Part shown: one piece after another, positions 34,001-44,729 of the stretch
How the letters are laid out: each line of letters begins with the position of its first letter
How positions within the stretch are numbered: position 1 is the first letter of the stretch
NCBI GenBank assembly: GCA_914767715.1
Contig: OU612065.1
Span: 30,506,001-30,566,000, forward strand
DNA length: 60,000 nt
From: Membranipora membranacea
Taxonomy: Eukaryota > Bryozoa > Gymnolaemata > Cheilostomatida > Membraniporidae
Direction: 5' to 3'
Translations under genes and position numbers: made by a program
The notes under the pieces: model-generated
Databases searched by the model: none
Told to the model about the DNA's origin: nothing
What the model saw: the letters and a program-made list of their open reading frames with translations, nothing else

Positions 34001-35149
34001 TTCTGCTGTAGCTGCAATCAACTCATCTAGAGTGAAATGCTGTATTTGGAATTTAGGGATCTCATTAGTGTCCATCTTTAGGTCATCACTGTACCCAACA
34101 TTATAACCTGGAATAAAAGTACAGGCTAATATACCCTGGGCGAGACAATAAAATAATATACAGGGTAAGATATGACACGAGTCCATCAAACAATGACATA
34201 CTATAAGGAAAGTGTATCCAAAATATAATGCCGCAAATATGTTATAAACAAAAAGCAATTATCAAAAGTTCGAAAGGTATTTTTTAGAAAGTGAGCAGGG
34301 AGTCGCCCTTTCTCAGTACATGGAAAGAAAACTCCTTAAATACGTACTTCCCTAGTAATTTTAATCTGTTCTGGATACAGCAGTTACTGGACTGGGCTGG
34401 GACCGGTTTCAACTAGAGCAGTCTCTAACTAGTTGTTCACTCATAGCATTGTGTTATGCACTATGCCATGCAGATTGTATAGAAAACGTAAGTAATTATT
34501 TTGTGTGCTGTGCCTATGCAAATGTAAGGCAAGTTGTCGTAAAAACTGATTCAATAACCATGGTTCTAGCGCACTGCTTCCAGATCGACTCTGTGATACG
34601 AGTCTCTCTGCACCGTAGCGAGTATGCCACAAACTGGCCCAATTGACCTAATTACACTTGCTTATAGAAGCTAACCTTTATCAAGTTCGGGTGGGGTGAC
34701 TTTTCAGTTTGAGAACTCATTTGAATTAGTTCAGTCGCTACGGTGCAAAGATAACCAACCTGAATTGATTGGTGCACATGCACAAAGTGTGGTTTTAATG
34801 CTAACTTTTAAGAGCCCACTCATGATGGTTATTAAAATCTGAATTGAATCAGTTATTACCTTCTAAGTGGGTAAGTTTTCGATAGCAGGCACTATGGTTA
34901 TTGATTAATCTTGTATAAATTACTATTTAACGACAGATTTTAGTGACCAATTCTAGCGACTGTTGTAATTGAAACCGACTGTTGTAATTGAAACCGTCCC
35001 TGGCCTTACTTAGTGAGCGAGCATCTATCTATACACTATCACTGTGTTAGCAATGAGCCTGTATGACACTCACGTTTACTATCCTCAAGTCGTTTTACTT
35101 TTCCTCCCTCTGCTTGGATAGCATCCTGATTAATCTTCTTCTTACTCAT
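26879..35149 (-). CDS. LRR-Roc-COR-caspase fusion protein (ROCO family)
   Basis: Exons, 5' to 3': 35149-35074, 34107-33885, 33445-28584, 28374-28306, 28075-27648, 27307-26879, summing to 6087 bases and 2028 residues. Every junction is in phase. The N-terminal 110 residues (MSKKKINQDAIQ, then irregular LRR-like sequence) lead into about 43 LRRs (to about residue 1110). Roc GTPase follows: P-loop GNSNAGKTS near 1167, G3 DFGGH, G4 THCDK. COR is at about 1330-1570. A linker with YCAHC comes next, then a caspase domain at about 1765-2028 with catalytic His (MSHGT, near 1852) and Cys (QACQV, near 1893). The 4.86-kb exon ends CCA T|GTAAGT and joins phase-1 to the next exon; if unspliced, a stop follows six codons later. 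No signal peptide or transmembrane segment, so probably cytosolic. ROCO GTPases act as switches and caspases are Asp-specific proteases; the combined role is inferred. Confidence 0.9.
28584..30330 (-). other. Roc GTPase and COR domain coding segment
   Basis: Downstream of the LRRs the frame encodes KYFYDLHIERGRNQRLIPVT, the P-loop GNSNAGKTS, SDFGGHKIYHFS (G3), VPLLVIDIADFDRL, VVVLTHCDK (G4), and a COR-type segment (WYQILHRI, LHDAGRIMWF, FHRPEVLTALI). These are the hallmarks of ROCO proteins such as MFHAS1 and LRRK. The P-loop Lys and Thr and the G3 Asp and Gly are intact, so nucleotide binding is expected. Confidence 0.9.
30430..33400 (-). repeat. 69-bp tandem array encoding about 43 leucine-rich repeats
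   Basis: Each 69-bp unit encodes 23 residues of the form LTTIPESIGQLTNLTSLDI plus four variable positions, a bacterial/plant-like LRR spacing common in ROCO proteins. Units are nearly identical at the DNA level. A multi-unit block (NISL, NESL, NFSL, NFSL units) occurs twice, near 31010-31310 and 32450-32730, showing block duplication. Variation is concentrated in the residues after the LDI/LTI strand. Confidence 0.93.
34665..34790. repeat. Inverted partial copy of the element at 24497-25090
   Basis: The stretch with GAATTAGTTCAGTCGCTACG, GGTGCAAAGATAACCAACC and TGAATTGATTGGTGCACATG is the reverse complement of 24544-24612, with some further flanking similarity. It lies in an intron of the ROCO-caspase gene, about 10 kb from the fuller copy. 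Confidence 0.75.
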
Positions 35150-36985
35150 ATTTGTTCTACTATAAACAGTGCTGGGTATGTATTGTACTTGTCTCTATTG
35201 CTCAGATTAAAACTACGAGATAACTATCTGCAGCAACCTGTAACAGACAGCAATGTAACATCGTACTGTGATCTATAGCCGGATTCCCCTCTTCTACACA
35301 ATTTCAAAAACTGAATAGAGTGTTAGTAACTACAACTCCAACGCTGCAAATGGGGTCATTATTTATCTGTTGTGCATTATCCCCTTAGCAAGGGAGTATC
35401 GTCTGGTGTGACAGCAGGTTAATGGGTGTCAAGAACGACCCTTCCCTCACACTGTCTTGAAAAACCCCTGCCAATGCCCTTAAAAAGACATGCCTAAAAT
35501 CTGGCATCGGCGTTGGCGGTTGATAAAGATCATCGCTCAAAGTGACTTGGATACGGCTACAGAAATTTACAAGGATATGAACTCATTTGAATACGAGTCT
35601 TTCGAATGAAAAATTATTAATCTAAATCAAATATACAATTTTACATTTTCATTACAGCCTTTGATGGATACTAAATTAATATTCAGTTATTTAATCTAAA
35701 ATTAAACTGTACGCGGCAGATTCTTTGCATGGGCAGGGCAGGGGTTTGCTTCACACCCAATTTAGATGTATTTGATACTCAATATGTTCTATATACAACA
35801 AATTCCAATTTTGCTAAAAAAGTGTGCAGGCCAGGGAATGAGCTAAAGCTAAGGCCACACACTCGTGCAGATTTCCATTAATTCTTGCAAATCAGATTTC
35901 GTATGAATATCAACCTGCCACACATGATTGTCATCTCCCAAATTCGAACTAATCATTTATGGGTGTAATCCTCCCGTAATCCTCCGCAGCCAATCCAAAC
36001 CATCATAGGCCTAACAGTGCTATAAATGAAAAATTTAAACCAGTGAGAATATCCTGGGCAGGCTGTGTCAGGGGTGGGTGGGTGAGGAGGGGGGGGGACA
36101 GCCTGGGTAAATCCATTTGGTAAGAGAGGACAACTCATAAATGAATTGCAATAGTTGGGAATTCGGAATAAAATAAGAATTGTCCGATTCTATTCTATGG
36201 TATATTGGTCATGTGAGCCCAATATAGAAATAGACTAAGTTGATGTCTGTGTATCGATGTCTATTGATCACAATGCTGAGTTTAGTAAATAAATTTCTTC
36301 ACTCCAGCCAGTCTCTACTAGCTCAGCCAAAGTAGTAGTTTTACAAACAGTATGACATGCCAAAATGAACAGGAAATCACATGGGATAAGAAGAGAAACC
36401 AAATGTCAGGCCGGGGACTACTCTTTGGTCAAACCAAGCTGTAACTCCTTGGTCAAACTAACAAAGATATTTGTGTTAGTTGGCTCTTGTTCGTAAATCA
36501 ACACCCACCCACCCCCAACACGACCAGTCCAGTGATTCAGCTTCTGGATATGCTTAGGCTCAACTATCTCCTTATATTTAATCAATTTGATACCCCATTA
36601 GTCATTGTATCCTTCTCCCTCTTGCTCCAGGTCCAAATCAATGAGAAGCTCCACATATTGATCATCCATTCCATCTTTTTAACCAAAGTTGTTTACATAG
36701 ATATGGCCTTGACTTATCAATCAAAATAGACAGCTAATCAATCAAATCAGACAGCCACTCAGATGATATTTTATGAAAATTAACCATTTGGATTCGGCAT
36801 CGTAAGCGTGCAATGATTCACGAAATCGTAGGAAACCATATTCGTACGAAAGTTTTCGTGAAAATTTTATCCAAATCGTGAGAAAACAACCCAGTGTGGC
36901 CTTATCTTAAGAGCCTATATTATAATGGTTGTCAGATTTGGAATCTCAATTCACAGTTTCATGAATGTTAATCAATTTTCAGGGG
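35150..36985. other. Intergenic, upstream of the ROCO-caspase gene; contains dispersed repeat copy 2
   Basis: No gene is seen. From about 35860 to 36890 the blocks of the repeat at 10350-10800 recur in order (TTAATTCTTGCAAATC, CAACCTGCCACA, GGGTGTAATCCTCC, AGATATGGCCTTGA, GTGAGAAAACAACC), with extra sequence between them including a G run at 36090. The promoter of the ROCO-caspase gene should lie just above 35149. Confidence 0.5.
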
Positions 36986-36998
36986 GTTATATAGTATC

Positions 36999-37351
36999 TA
37001 GCCTGTCTTAACAAGCTTTGTTCGGTGGGGGGGGGGGGGAACAAAGCTTGTCAACTCTTGCACTGCTCGATGTCGAGCAGCAGATATTAATTGTCTTCTC
37101 TTGCGATCGGGAAGAGAACATCTTTATCACACTCATCACTTTGTATAGAGAAAAACGGAGTTGTCTTGTTCTTTTCCCTAAAAGACAGCTCCGTCTTTTC
37201 TATACAAAGTGATGGGTGTGACAAAGAAGCTATCTTCCCGATCGCACGAGAAGACAATATTTAATATACGCTGCTCAACATCGAGCAGTGCAAGAGTTGA
37301 CAAGCTTTGACCCCCCCCCCCCCACCGAACAAAGCTTGTTAAGACAGGCTA
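36999..37351. mobile_element. 353-bp foldback MITE with 9-bp target duplication
   Basis: Long inverted arms start TAGCCTGTCTTAACAAGC and pair over most of the element, including a G tract (37027-37039) against a C tract (37310-37323). TATAGTATC flanks it exactly at 36990-36998 and 37352-37360. A 9-bp duplication and very long terminal inverted repeats fit a Mutator-like foldback MITE (inference). Fragments with the same end occur at 38219-38290, 38403-38450, 39760-39790 and about 47055. Confidence 0.9.
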
Positions 37352-37382
37352 TATAGTATCATAATCTAGGAGAAGAATAGTC

Positions 37383-37680
37383 AATGCCAGGTCATATGGT
37401 ACTGGAAAGTACCATATGACCAGGCAGGAAAGAACCTTTGACCTGTAATTGATATGGGATGTTGTATAAGATGAAAATTTGATGACCATTTGTTGTTTCG
37501 AATCTACAACTCTCAGCTCTCTAAGCAGTCACCCCATCAATTGCGCTCCCAGGACATGTGATCACGGGTCTGTATTCAATTAAGATTTTAAAGCCAGCCC
37601 AAAAAGTATTTCGATTTTTCAAAAGAGGCAATATCATGGTCGAAGGTACTTTCCTGAAAGTGCCATATGACCTGGCATTG
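37383..37680. mobile_element. Element with inverted ends AATGCCAGGTCATATGG
   Basis: The left end AATGCCAGGTCATATGGTAC (37383-37402) is complemented at 37660-37679 (one mismatch). The left end also forms its own hairpin up to 37422. A non-coding MITE-like element about 25 bp after the 353-bp foldback. Confidence 0.65.
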
Positions 37681-38099
37681 GCTCTTTCTCTCACAGGATG
37701 CCACGCAACACCAAATAGTCATCATGACAGTCACACTTTGAGATTGATATAAGGTGAAATGGATGGCCGGATGGGTATTTGCATAGCTGTGGCAACTCGA
37801 GAAAAATCGGGTCAACTCAACTCTGCAAACACCATATACGGTCTCTCTAAACGAAAGATGACAAAGCACTGTGCTAATTGCCCTGATGCCTGATGCCTGT
37901 TAAGCATATCAGTTACTTGACACTAGTCAAGTGTTCAAAGTTAGTCATAGTGCTGACAGCACATGCAAGACCTTTTTGCTGGGTAGTAATCCAATGTATT
38001 GTAAAACAGGCTTGAAAACTTATATAAAATGTGTTTGATAATCCATTCTCCCTGGATAAATGAGTGAGTGTAGTAGCACATAGAAAACCACCCATATTA

Positions 38100-38160
38100 C
38101 AATATGTATTTCCTTTGATGTTACTTCTTTGATGTTACTTCTTTGATGTTACTTCATTGC
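38100..38160. repeat. 15-bp tandem repeat
   Basis: The unit TTTGATGTTACTTCT is repeated about three times in intergenic DNA. Confidence 0.85.
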
Positions 38161-38218
38161 TTCTTGTGTACAAATCAGAGCCCTAGGCCAAGGGTAGACC
38201 GGTTTGCTGAGCTTTGTT

Positions 38219-38452
38219 TCTTTGTTTGGGACAAAGCTTGTCAAGGCTTAGCCTGTCTTAAGAGGCTAGTCAAGGCTTAGACAGGCTAATTAAACGAGGT
38301 CAAGGGTAAGCGAGTCAATAAGAATAATAATACCAGCGAGCAATGATACCAGGAAGTACTACTGACTTCATGAACTTATTCCTAAATATTAAATTACTAT
38401 AGCCTGTCTTAACAAGTTTATCATGATAGTTTATTCCTTCTTAAGACAGGAC
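38219..38452. mobile_element. Fragments of the TAGCCTGTCTTAA foldback family
   Basis: The region 38219-38290 contains ACAAAGCTTGTCAAGGC and TTAGCCTGTCTTAAGAGGC, and 38403-38450 is a tiny palindrome with ends CCTGTCTTAA and TTAAGACAGG. Both share ends with the 353-bp element. Confidence 0.7.
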
Positions 38453-41400
38453 ACAGTAAGTTTTATTAACAGTCACAGAGGTGTACTAATGTGGATATAA
38501 GCTTAGTTAGAGCAGGGAGAATGGTGAGCTGAGCTTTGGAGTTTCCCCTGATACACAGCATCCTATATGATATGATAGAAAATGAGATTTGTTTGAGAGT
38601 AACAACATTTAAAACAGTTAGAAACCCTGTGGAAACCCTCCTTTCATTAAATAGTTGTTTTCTCATATTCATTGAGAAGATAACTCAAGGCACCACAACA
38701 ACTCATCGGTAGCAAGTTTGTCAGAGACAGGTGAGGGTTCCCTCTGTATTAATTATTTTTAGGTTGGACACCTGGAGCATTTGATTGCTGTCTCTTACCT
38801 CCAAATTTATGAAACGGAATCCACAAGATTTGTAAAAAGCTTAAATGCAGAGAACATTCCTCGATTCGAGTCGGCTACTGGCACTCATTGTTTGCATACC
38901 CACAGTATCCTACAGGATTAAAATATTCACAGAGAATTAAGTATAGCAACTGGATACCAAGTCGTTGAATTCACAGGTCGAAACAACAGTAAATTTTTTA
39001 TACCGATGACAATTTTGGAAAAATGTTATGAATAGCGAAAATAATATTTACCAAATTTTAGATCAGTGAAAAGGCAAAATTTAAAATGTTGCAAAAAATT
39101 CATGCTGTATGGACAATCTCGACGATGCAGAGGATTGTGGGACTTTTCATCTCAGTGTTTTAGCTACATTTCATTTCAACTGAATAACTTGATCGAGTGA
39201 CACCATTAGTCACCCTTCATGCAGACATGCATAGATTGAATCTGTATAACAGAGGTATCCGATTTATTAACTGAGTTTTGAGCATAGTTGGCAACAGTCT
39301 GCACTAGATGGGCAAATTATTTTGAATGACGGTCAAAACGATTATTGGCAGACAGTCTTCGCTGGATTGGCACAGACGGAAGAGAATTTATTTGGTTCAA
39401 TGAGCAGAAAAGTTTCGGACTGTGAAGGGCATGTTTTCCAATGTACAGACATTGTCAGCATCACAACTCTGTTATCTCAATATGTAATCTGGTATAAATG
39501 TTCTTGCATCTTGATTCCGATAAACAGACACCCAACTCTATCCAATCTAAACATCTGCTCCTGGTCGCGACTGGCCACTGCAGTACAGATCTTCTTCTTC
39601 TGTTTACACTAACATATTGTGTGCTAATGGCCAGGCAGTAAATGTTAAGGTGAGCAGCATATATTAGAATGAAAAATTTCGCAGTTTGGGCAGGAGTAAA
39701 AATGGTTGAAATTGGGAATTTAATACTTTTACATGACTGTTTGAACAGTGTTTGTTTTCGGCTTCCCCCCCCCCAACAAAGCTTGTTACGGCACACTAAC
39801 ATAAACTGAGCTTGCCAACACCTACCTTGTAAAGGGGGCACCAAATTCTCATTACGCGAGCATACCCCTTTGAATAGATTGGCAGCAAGGTAATAGTAAA
39901 CAAGTTAACGGAACTGGATTTATGAAATTTTAATAATAACATCCGAAAACACTACATTCCACATTGAGACTTAGAAGATTTAACCTGACCAAAATCTTAC
40001 ATTATAACATCTAAGCAATGAACTGAGGGAGTTCATTAATCTAAGTTTGTCAGCTCTTCGCATTATCAGTTTTTTCTACAAAAAGGTATTCATTTATTTT
40101 TACCGGAGTTAGATTTCAAAATGCAGCATAGCTTGATAAAAAAGAAGACGGAAGGTCAGACTGAGGTGAAGTTAATGATAGCAGTTGGTTCTGTCTGTCT
40201 TTAATGTACATACTTTCTTTAGATTATTGAGTTCACATGATAAACTTCTACACAACAAATGGAGTAGATCCATCGGCCTAAAATAATTGCTCCAGTAATT
40301 TTCTTAAGCACTATGTATATTTCATAAATTGGAGTTTTCAAATCATTAGTAAGGAGACGATAACTTCTTAGGTTGCACATCAATTCGCCGCTGATAACTT
40401 AAAGCCCTCTTCCCTGTATCAGCGCAAAATCAAATTCCTCCATACAACAGGTCACTGTAGGTATATCATATTTCAAGTCTTACAAGGCAATATGTAGGAC
40501 AAGAGAGGAACGATATGCACCACGAACAGGTATAGATTCTGATATAGATATCACGGGATGTTCACAGTTCTGTAACAAAATTTCTCTCACCCAAGATGAC
40601 TGACAGCTTGTAATACCTTAATTGTAAAAACTGGGATACGAGGAACTATCATCCTGAACTACAATTATAAGACCAATGCTGCAGATAGCAGTCTGTTATC
40701 CAACATGGTACCATAACTATGTGCCTACCATCAACAAATAATTACTCACATATATAATAAGTATTTATATGGTTATGGAACTTACTATAAAGTTACTATA
40801 GTATTAACTTCTTATTTCTCAGTATTAACAGGGAACATCAGCTGTTTCCAACTATCTGTCTTGACATGGTTAGCTGCAGCTTTGAGATTTGTCATGATTC
40901 TATTGATTACCCATGGTGGTGTAAAGTTAAATTAAAACTACCAAATCGTTCCTGGCAGACCACTTCCTTAACTTGCAGACTAAAATATGAGCCATGGTCA
41001 TGGTCGAAAATATTTGTTCAGAAGTTGTTGAATCAAACCTCCATCAATCACATGGAAACTGTCATCGATTGTAGGCTCTGCACATGAAGATATTTAAATA
41101 TTTATTAAAGGCTACATTGCCATTAAAATGTATACAAATATAAAAGTGTTGGAATGTATGCTGTAAGCTGAATTTTAAAAAAGTCAAAAACATATGGAGC
41201 TTCAGTTTTGGAATGTTACACTGTAAAAAGAGAAGACAAAAACTGAATTATAGACATAACCTAGTTATCATATAAAACTAGTATCCATATGATCAGAGAT
41301 TATAGGGAGACTACCTGATACAAAGTCGGAATGATTCAGAATTGGAATGTATGGAGTCGGTTGTTCCTGAACTCAGCTTTGCATATTTCAATGTATGTAT

Positions 41401-41658
41401 GTCAAGTCAAGTTATATCCAGAAATTAAACATCAAACTCATGCTATCAATTTGCACAAAAACTGTCGTTTCAATACTAAATACTAGCCTTGTCAATCGGC
41501 TACTCTTTTTGTCTGTAGCCGCGTGACGAGGCTCACTAAATACCATATGATGTTAAACAGCAGTCTCAGTTTACAGCATCGCAGCTACGGAGGTCTTTGA
41601 GATGGCAATGTCGGTATGAAAGTCTTTGCAGAGTATTGCATAAAATATTTGATTGAGC
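38453..41658. other. Intergenic region downstream of the Ly6 gene, no gene supported
   Basis: About 3.2 kb on either strand with only short ORFs that lack splice context or recognisable motifs. An AATAAA on the minus strand (complement at 41101-41106) about 550 bases after the Ly6 stop is a possible poly(A) signal. Confidence 0.4.
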
Positions 41659-44037
41659 TCACCCTGCGACTAGCTGCCTGATGTCATAATATGAAAGCAG
41701 CGCCAGCAACATTGGCACTATAAGAATAAGTTTATTAACAGGCAGATTAGTGGCTGAGTTACACCCGTCTACTTTACAGTGACAGTATTTGACTTTCACT
41801 CTGTATGTACCCAGTTTATCGTAACAGCTCCAGTCCTGTCTGGGGTTATTAGCATCTAATTCTCCTTCTCTTGCGCATTGCCTTATATATCTCATGTGCC
41901 ACGCACCTTCATAGTAAGCTAGAAATAAACACAGAGATGATACATGATCATAGTTTCGGACAAGTTGATGCAGCTAACAAGGTGATGTAAATGCAAGTTA
42001 AACAATAGAAGCCAAAGCCGATTGTGTGTCATTTATTCACACCAGGGGGCCGTCAGACGGTGGGCAAAAGTCTGGGGGCTCAGACTACTGTGGAGCATAT
42101 CAGGTATGCTGTCATCAACAAGCAAGACTTGGGGTTAAAAAGGTATAGTGAATAACAAGACAGAACAAGAAGACATGGAGAGGGGAGAGGGGAGAGGGAT
42201 TAGTATTTTAGAGGTATGTATGTATATATTAATGAGACTACAGGGGTAATCATCCCCCCTGCTCGAGAATAGTACACTTTCCCAATTAAGACAGCAAAAA
42301 ACCTTCTTGCATTTGAACAAATGCATAGTGACAGCAGAGGGAGAAAAATGACATCATATATGCATTCCATTCTCAAAGCAAACAAAGATATAAACAATGT
42401 AGTGCTTACCTTGTTGAACAACTTTTCGACAGTATTTAGCATCTTCTGGACAAGCATGTATCACATATGTTTGGTTATTAAAAAAGTCAGCGCATCCAGG
42501 GTCATCAAAAGAGTTACACTGGTAACACTGTATACTGAGTACTACAATACAAGTATCAAAACAAGATGAGTATGTGAAATGTATGAAAACCAACTGATTA
42601 ACTTTAGATGGCAGAGCAGGGATAAAATTTTTTTTTATTGTTTTTATACCAAACTAACAATATCAGTCTAAAGCTTCCAAGAAAACCAACTGGAGGTTCA
42701 ACGTATTCGCTTCCAGGTGAACACAGTTTTAGAGCCCCCTCTTTGCATTCAGTACACGTGATTGTTTTTTGGTTTGGGGGACACTACTTCATTGCCAGTA
42801 TACAGTCACACTATGAATTTATATTAATATTTGAGTAAGCCCTCAATCTTTCACTGACACTTCTCATAGGCCATGGTTTAATGAGTATCTAAATGAAGTT
42901 AGGTTTGCAGGATTCTGTGTGTGTCTGACAACAGATGTGCTGACAGATTAGGCACTTTGAGTGCTCAGTTATGACATCATGCCAGTTAAATCAAGGTCAT
43001 ACACATCAGTGTGATTCCTCAAAGTAGGTGACTTATCTGACAAATGTGACAGATCTGCTAGGGGCAGCCTTTACATGACTAGTGTTGAAGCAATAGTTTC
43101 AGAAGCTATGTTATCAACAGGCAACAGAATCAGTGGATAAAGCAATTGGATTGAGTAATCATAATATGTTACCTTTATGATCAACATGTCTTTTCATAAA
43201 CAAATTATATCTCTAAATTCTAGTAGTAATCTCAACAACGTTTGAGAAAAATCATCAGGCAGAATTGTAGGGAGAATTTAGCTGAATACATTTTTTACCC
43301 ACCACACCAACTAGGAGAGTCGGAAACCTATTCTACTGGCGTAGGAGAGATTTTTGCAATATTTATATGGGCCCCCAGGGATTGCATGCATGTACTTTGC
43401 TTCAATTCAGTATCAATCACCAAAAATGAGTATGGTTGGTAGTGGCTGATACTGATCAGAATATGTGCCAAAGTCGCTCTTCACTTGCACGCTCTCTCAT
43501 GGCGGACCAACAAGTGTATCCATCCATTTAAGTCACTCAGTTTAATTGTAACAGGTGAGATAACACTATCTAACTATACTAAGCAAAGCAGGCAGAAATC
43601 AGAAAGTAGAGCAAAGTTAGTAGAACTCTTCTCTTTTGTTTACCCTGCTGATGAACTGATTTGTTCGTGACAGTCAGATAGGATTCCCCATATATTCCAC
43701 TACACACTCTATTGAAAGTTTACGAACAATTGATTTGTTCTTGGACCAACACCAAAGTCAAGAATGAAGAAAGAAAAACAAAGTAGGTCAGGATCCCCAT
43801 GATACACAGTGACAATTCAGTGAGTGAGTAAAAACAACCTAACAAAAATTCACACAAGCTCCTGCCTTTTCCCATATATAGGGAGCATGGTTGAGAATAG
43901 TGAGGGGGAATACAGTCAATCTGATGCTATATACAACAGTTGACATATTTGAAAGCTGCTAATAAAGCTAACTTACCCAATCCTACTGAAAATGCTGATG
44001 CCAGAAGGAGAATCAAGAAAAACTTCTTCCCCTCCAT
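41659..44037 (-). CDS. GPI-anchored Ly6/uPAR (three-finger) domain protein
   Basis: Exons 44037-43977, 42541-42410 and 41918-41659, all in phase, encode 150 residues. The start gives a signal peptide (MEGKKFFLILLLASAFSVGL). The mature part has ten cysteines in Ly6 order: CYQC, PGC, HAC, KYC, then QC, WSC, KYCHC, DGC followed by Asn, the typical final CN. A hydrophobic C-terminal tail (LILIVPMLLALL) suggests a GPI attachment signal. The arrangement resembles quiver/sleepless-type Ly6 proteins of invertebrates, which modulate membrane receptors or channels. Nothing marks it as a secreted toxin. It is divergent from the next gene. Specific function unknown. Confidence 0.9.
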
Positions 44038-44729
44038 GATTATAGACCATTTCTATTGCCTTTGAAGTATAGGAAACCATTAGCTGTTTTTGTTGAAAAT
44101 CCCGACTCAGAAAATTGGATCATGATTGGCTATTCAATAGTGTTAAAACCTTTATCATTGGACACTGGTTTGAGAAGTAGGTGTGTCATTAAAACTATCC
44201 ACATGTGGTAGTTTCACTTTGTTTAAATGATCAGAACTTCATCAATTTTCAATGACAATCTCATTGCATTCATAAATCTGGATAATAACCACAGATATTT
44301 GGTTGTATGCAGTATATGGCTTACCACTGGCTGGAATTAGTTAACAACACAAACTGGTGAGCTTTTATAAGCAAATACAGAGCATCTCTTCAGCTCATAT
44401 CCCAGCAGTAGCAGCTGTTAACAAGACAAGAGGGACAGAACATCATCAGAGGACATTACATTATTTATAAACTTTTAACTATCAGACTACAGCCTCACTG
44501 TCACACTAACTACTACATTGAAGGATAGTACCAAGATTGCAGCTTTAAATACTACCTCACTTCATCACTTTGTATCTTTGTTCAGCATTGCAGAGTCAGT
44601 CAAGCTGTGAATACTGTGCTTTGTTAGTTAGCCCAGCAGCTTAGACGAACTCAAACATAACTGTGTTATCCTTGATACGCTGATGACTCTCATATTTGGG
44701 ATCAGTATTTGAGTGTTCTAACTGCCAGC
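44038..44729. promoter_or_regulatory. Shared divergent promoter region of Ly6 and DUF704x genes
   Basis: The two start codons are 692 bases apart and point away from each other, so both promoters must lie here unless untranslated first exons lie further out. TTTTATAAG at about 44364 is a TATA-like candidate for the plus gene. Nothing else specific is seen. Confidence 0.4.

Noticed and set aside
37018-37212. Open frame starting with a Gly run
   Set aside because: It lies wholly inside the 353-bp foldback element and is a by-product of its G tract and inverted arm.
39322-39844. Overlapping open frames on both strands
   Set aside because: No splice context, no recognisable motif, and the minus-strand frame includes a C-tract repeat fragment.
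41659-44037. Secreted three-finger toxin
   Set aside because: The final hydrophobic segment after the CN motif indicates a GPI-anchored Ly6 protein, and cysteine spacing fits invertebrate Ly6 family members.
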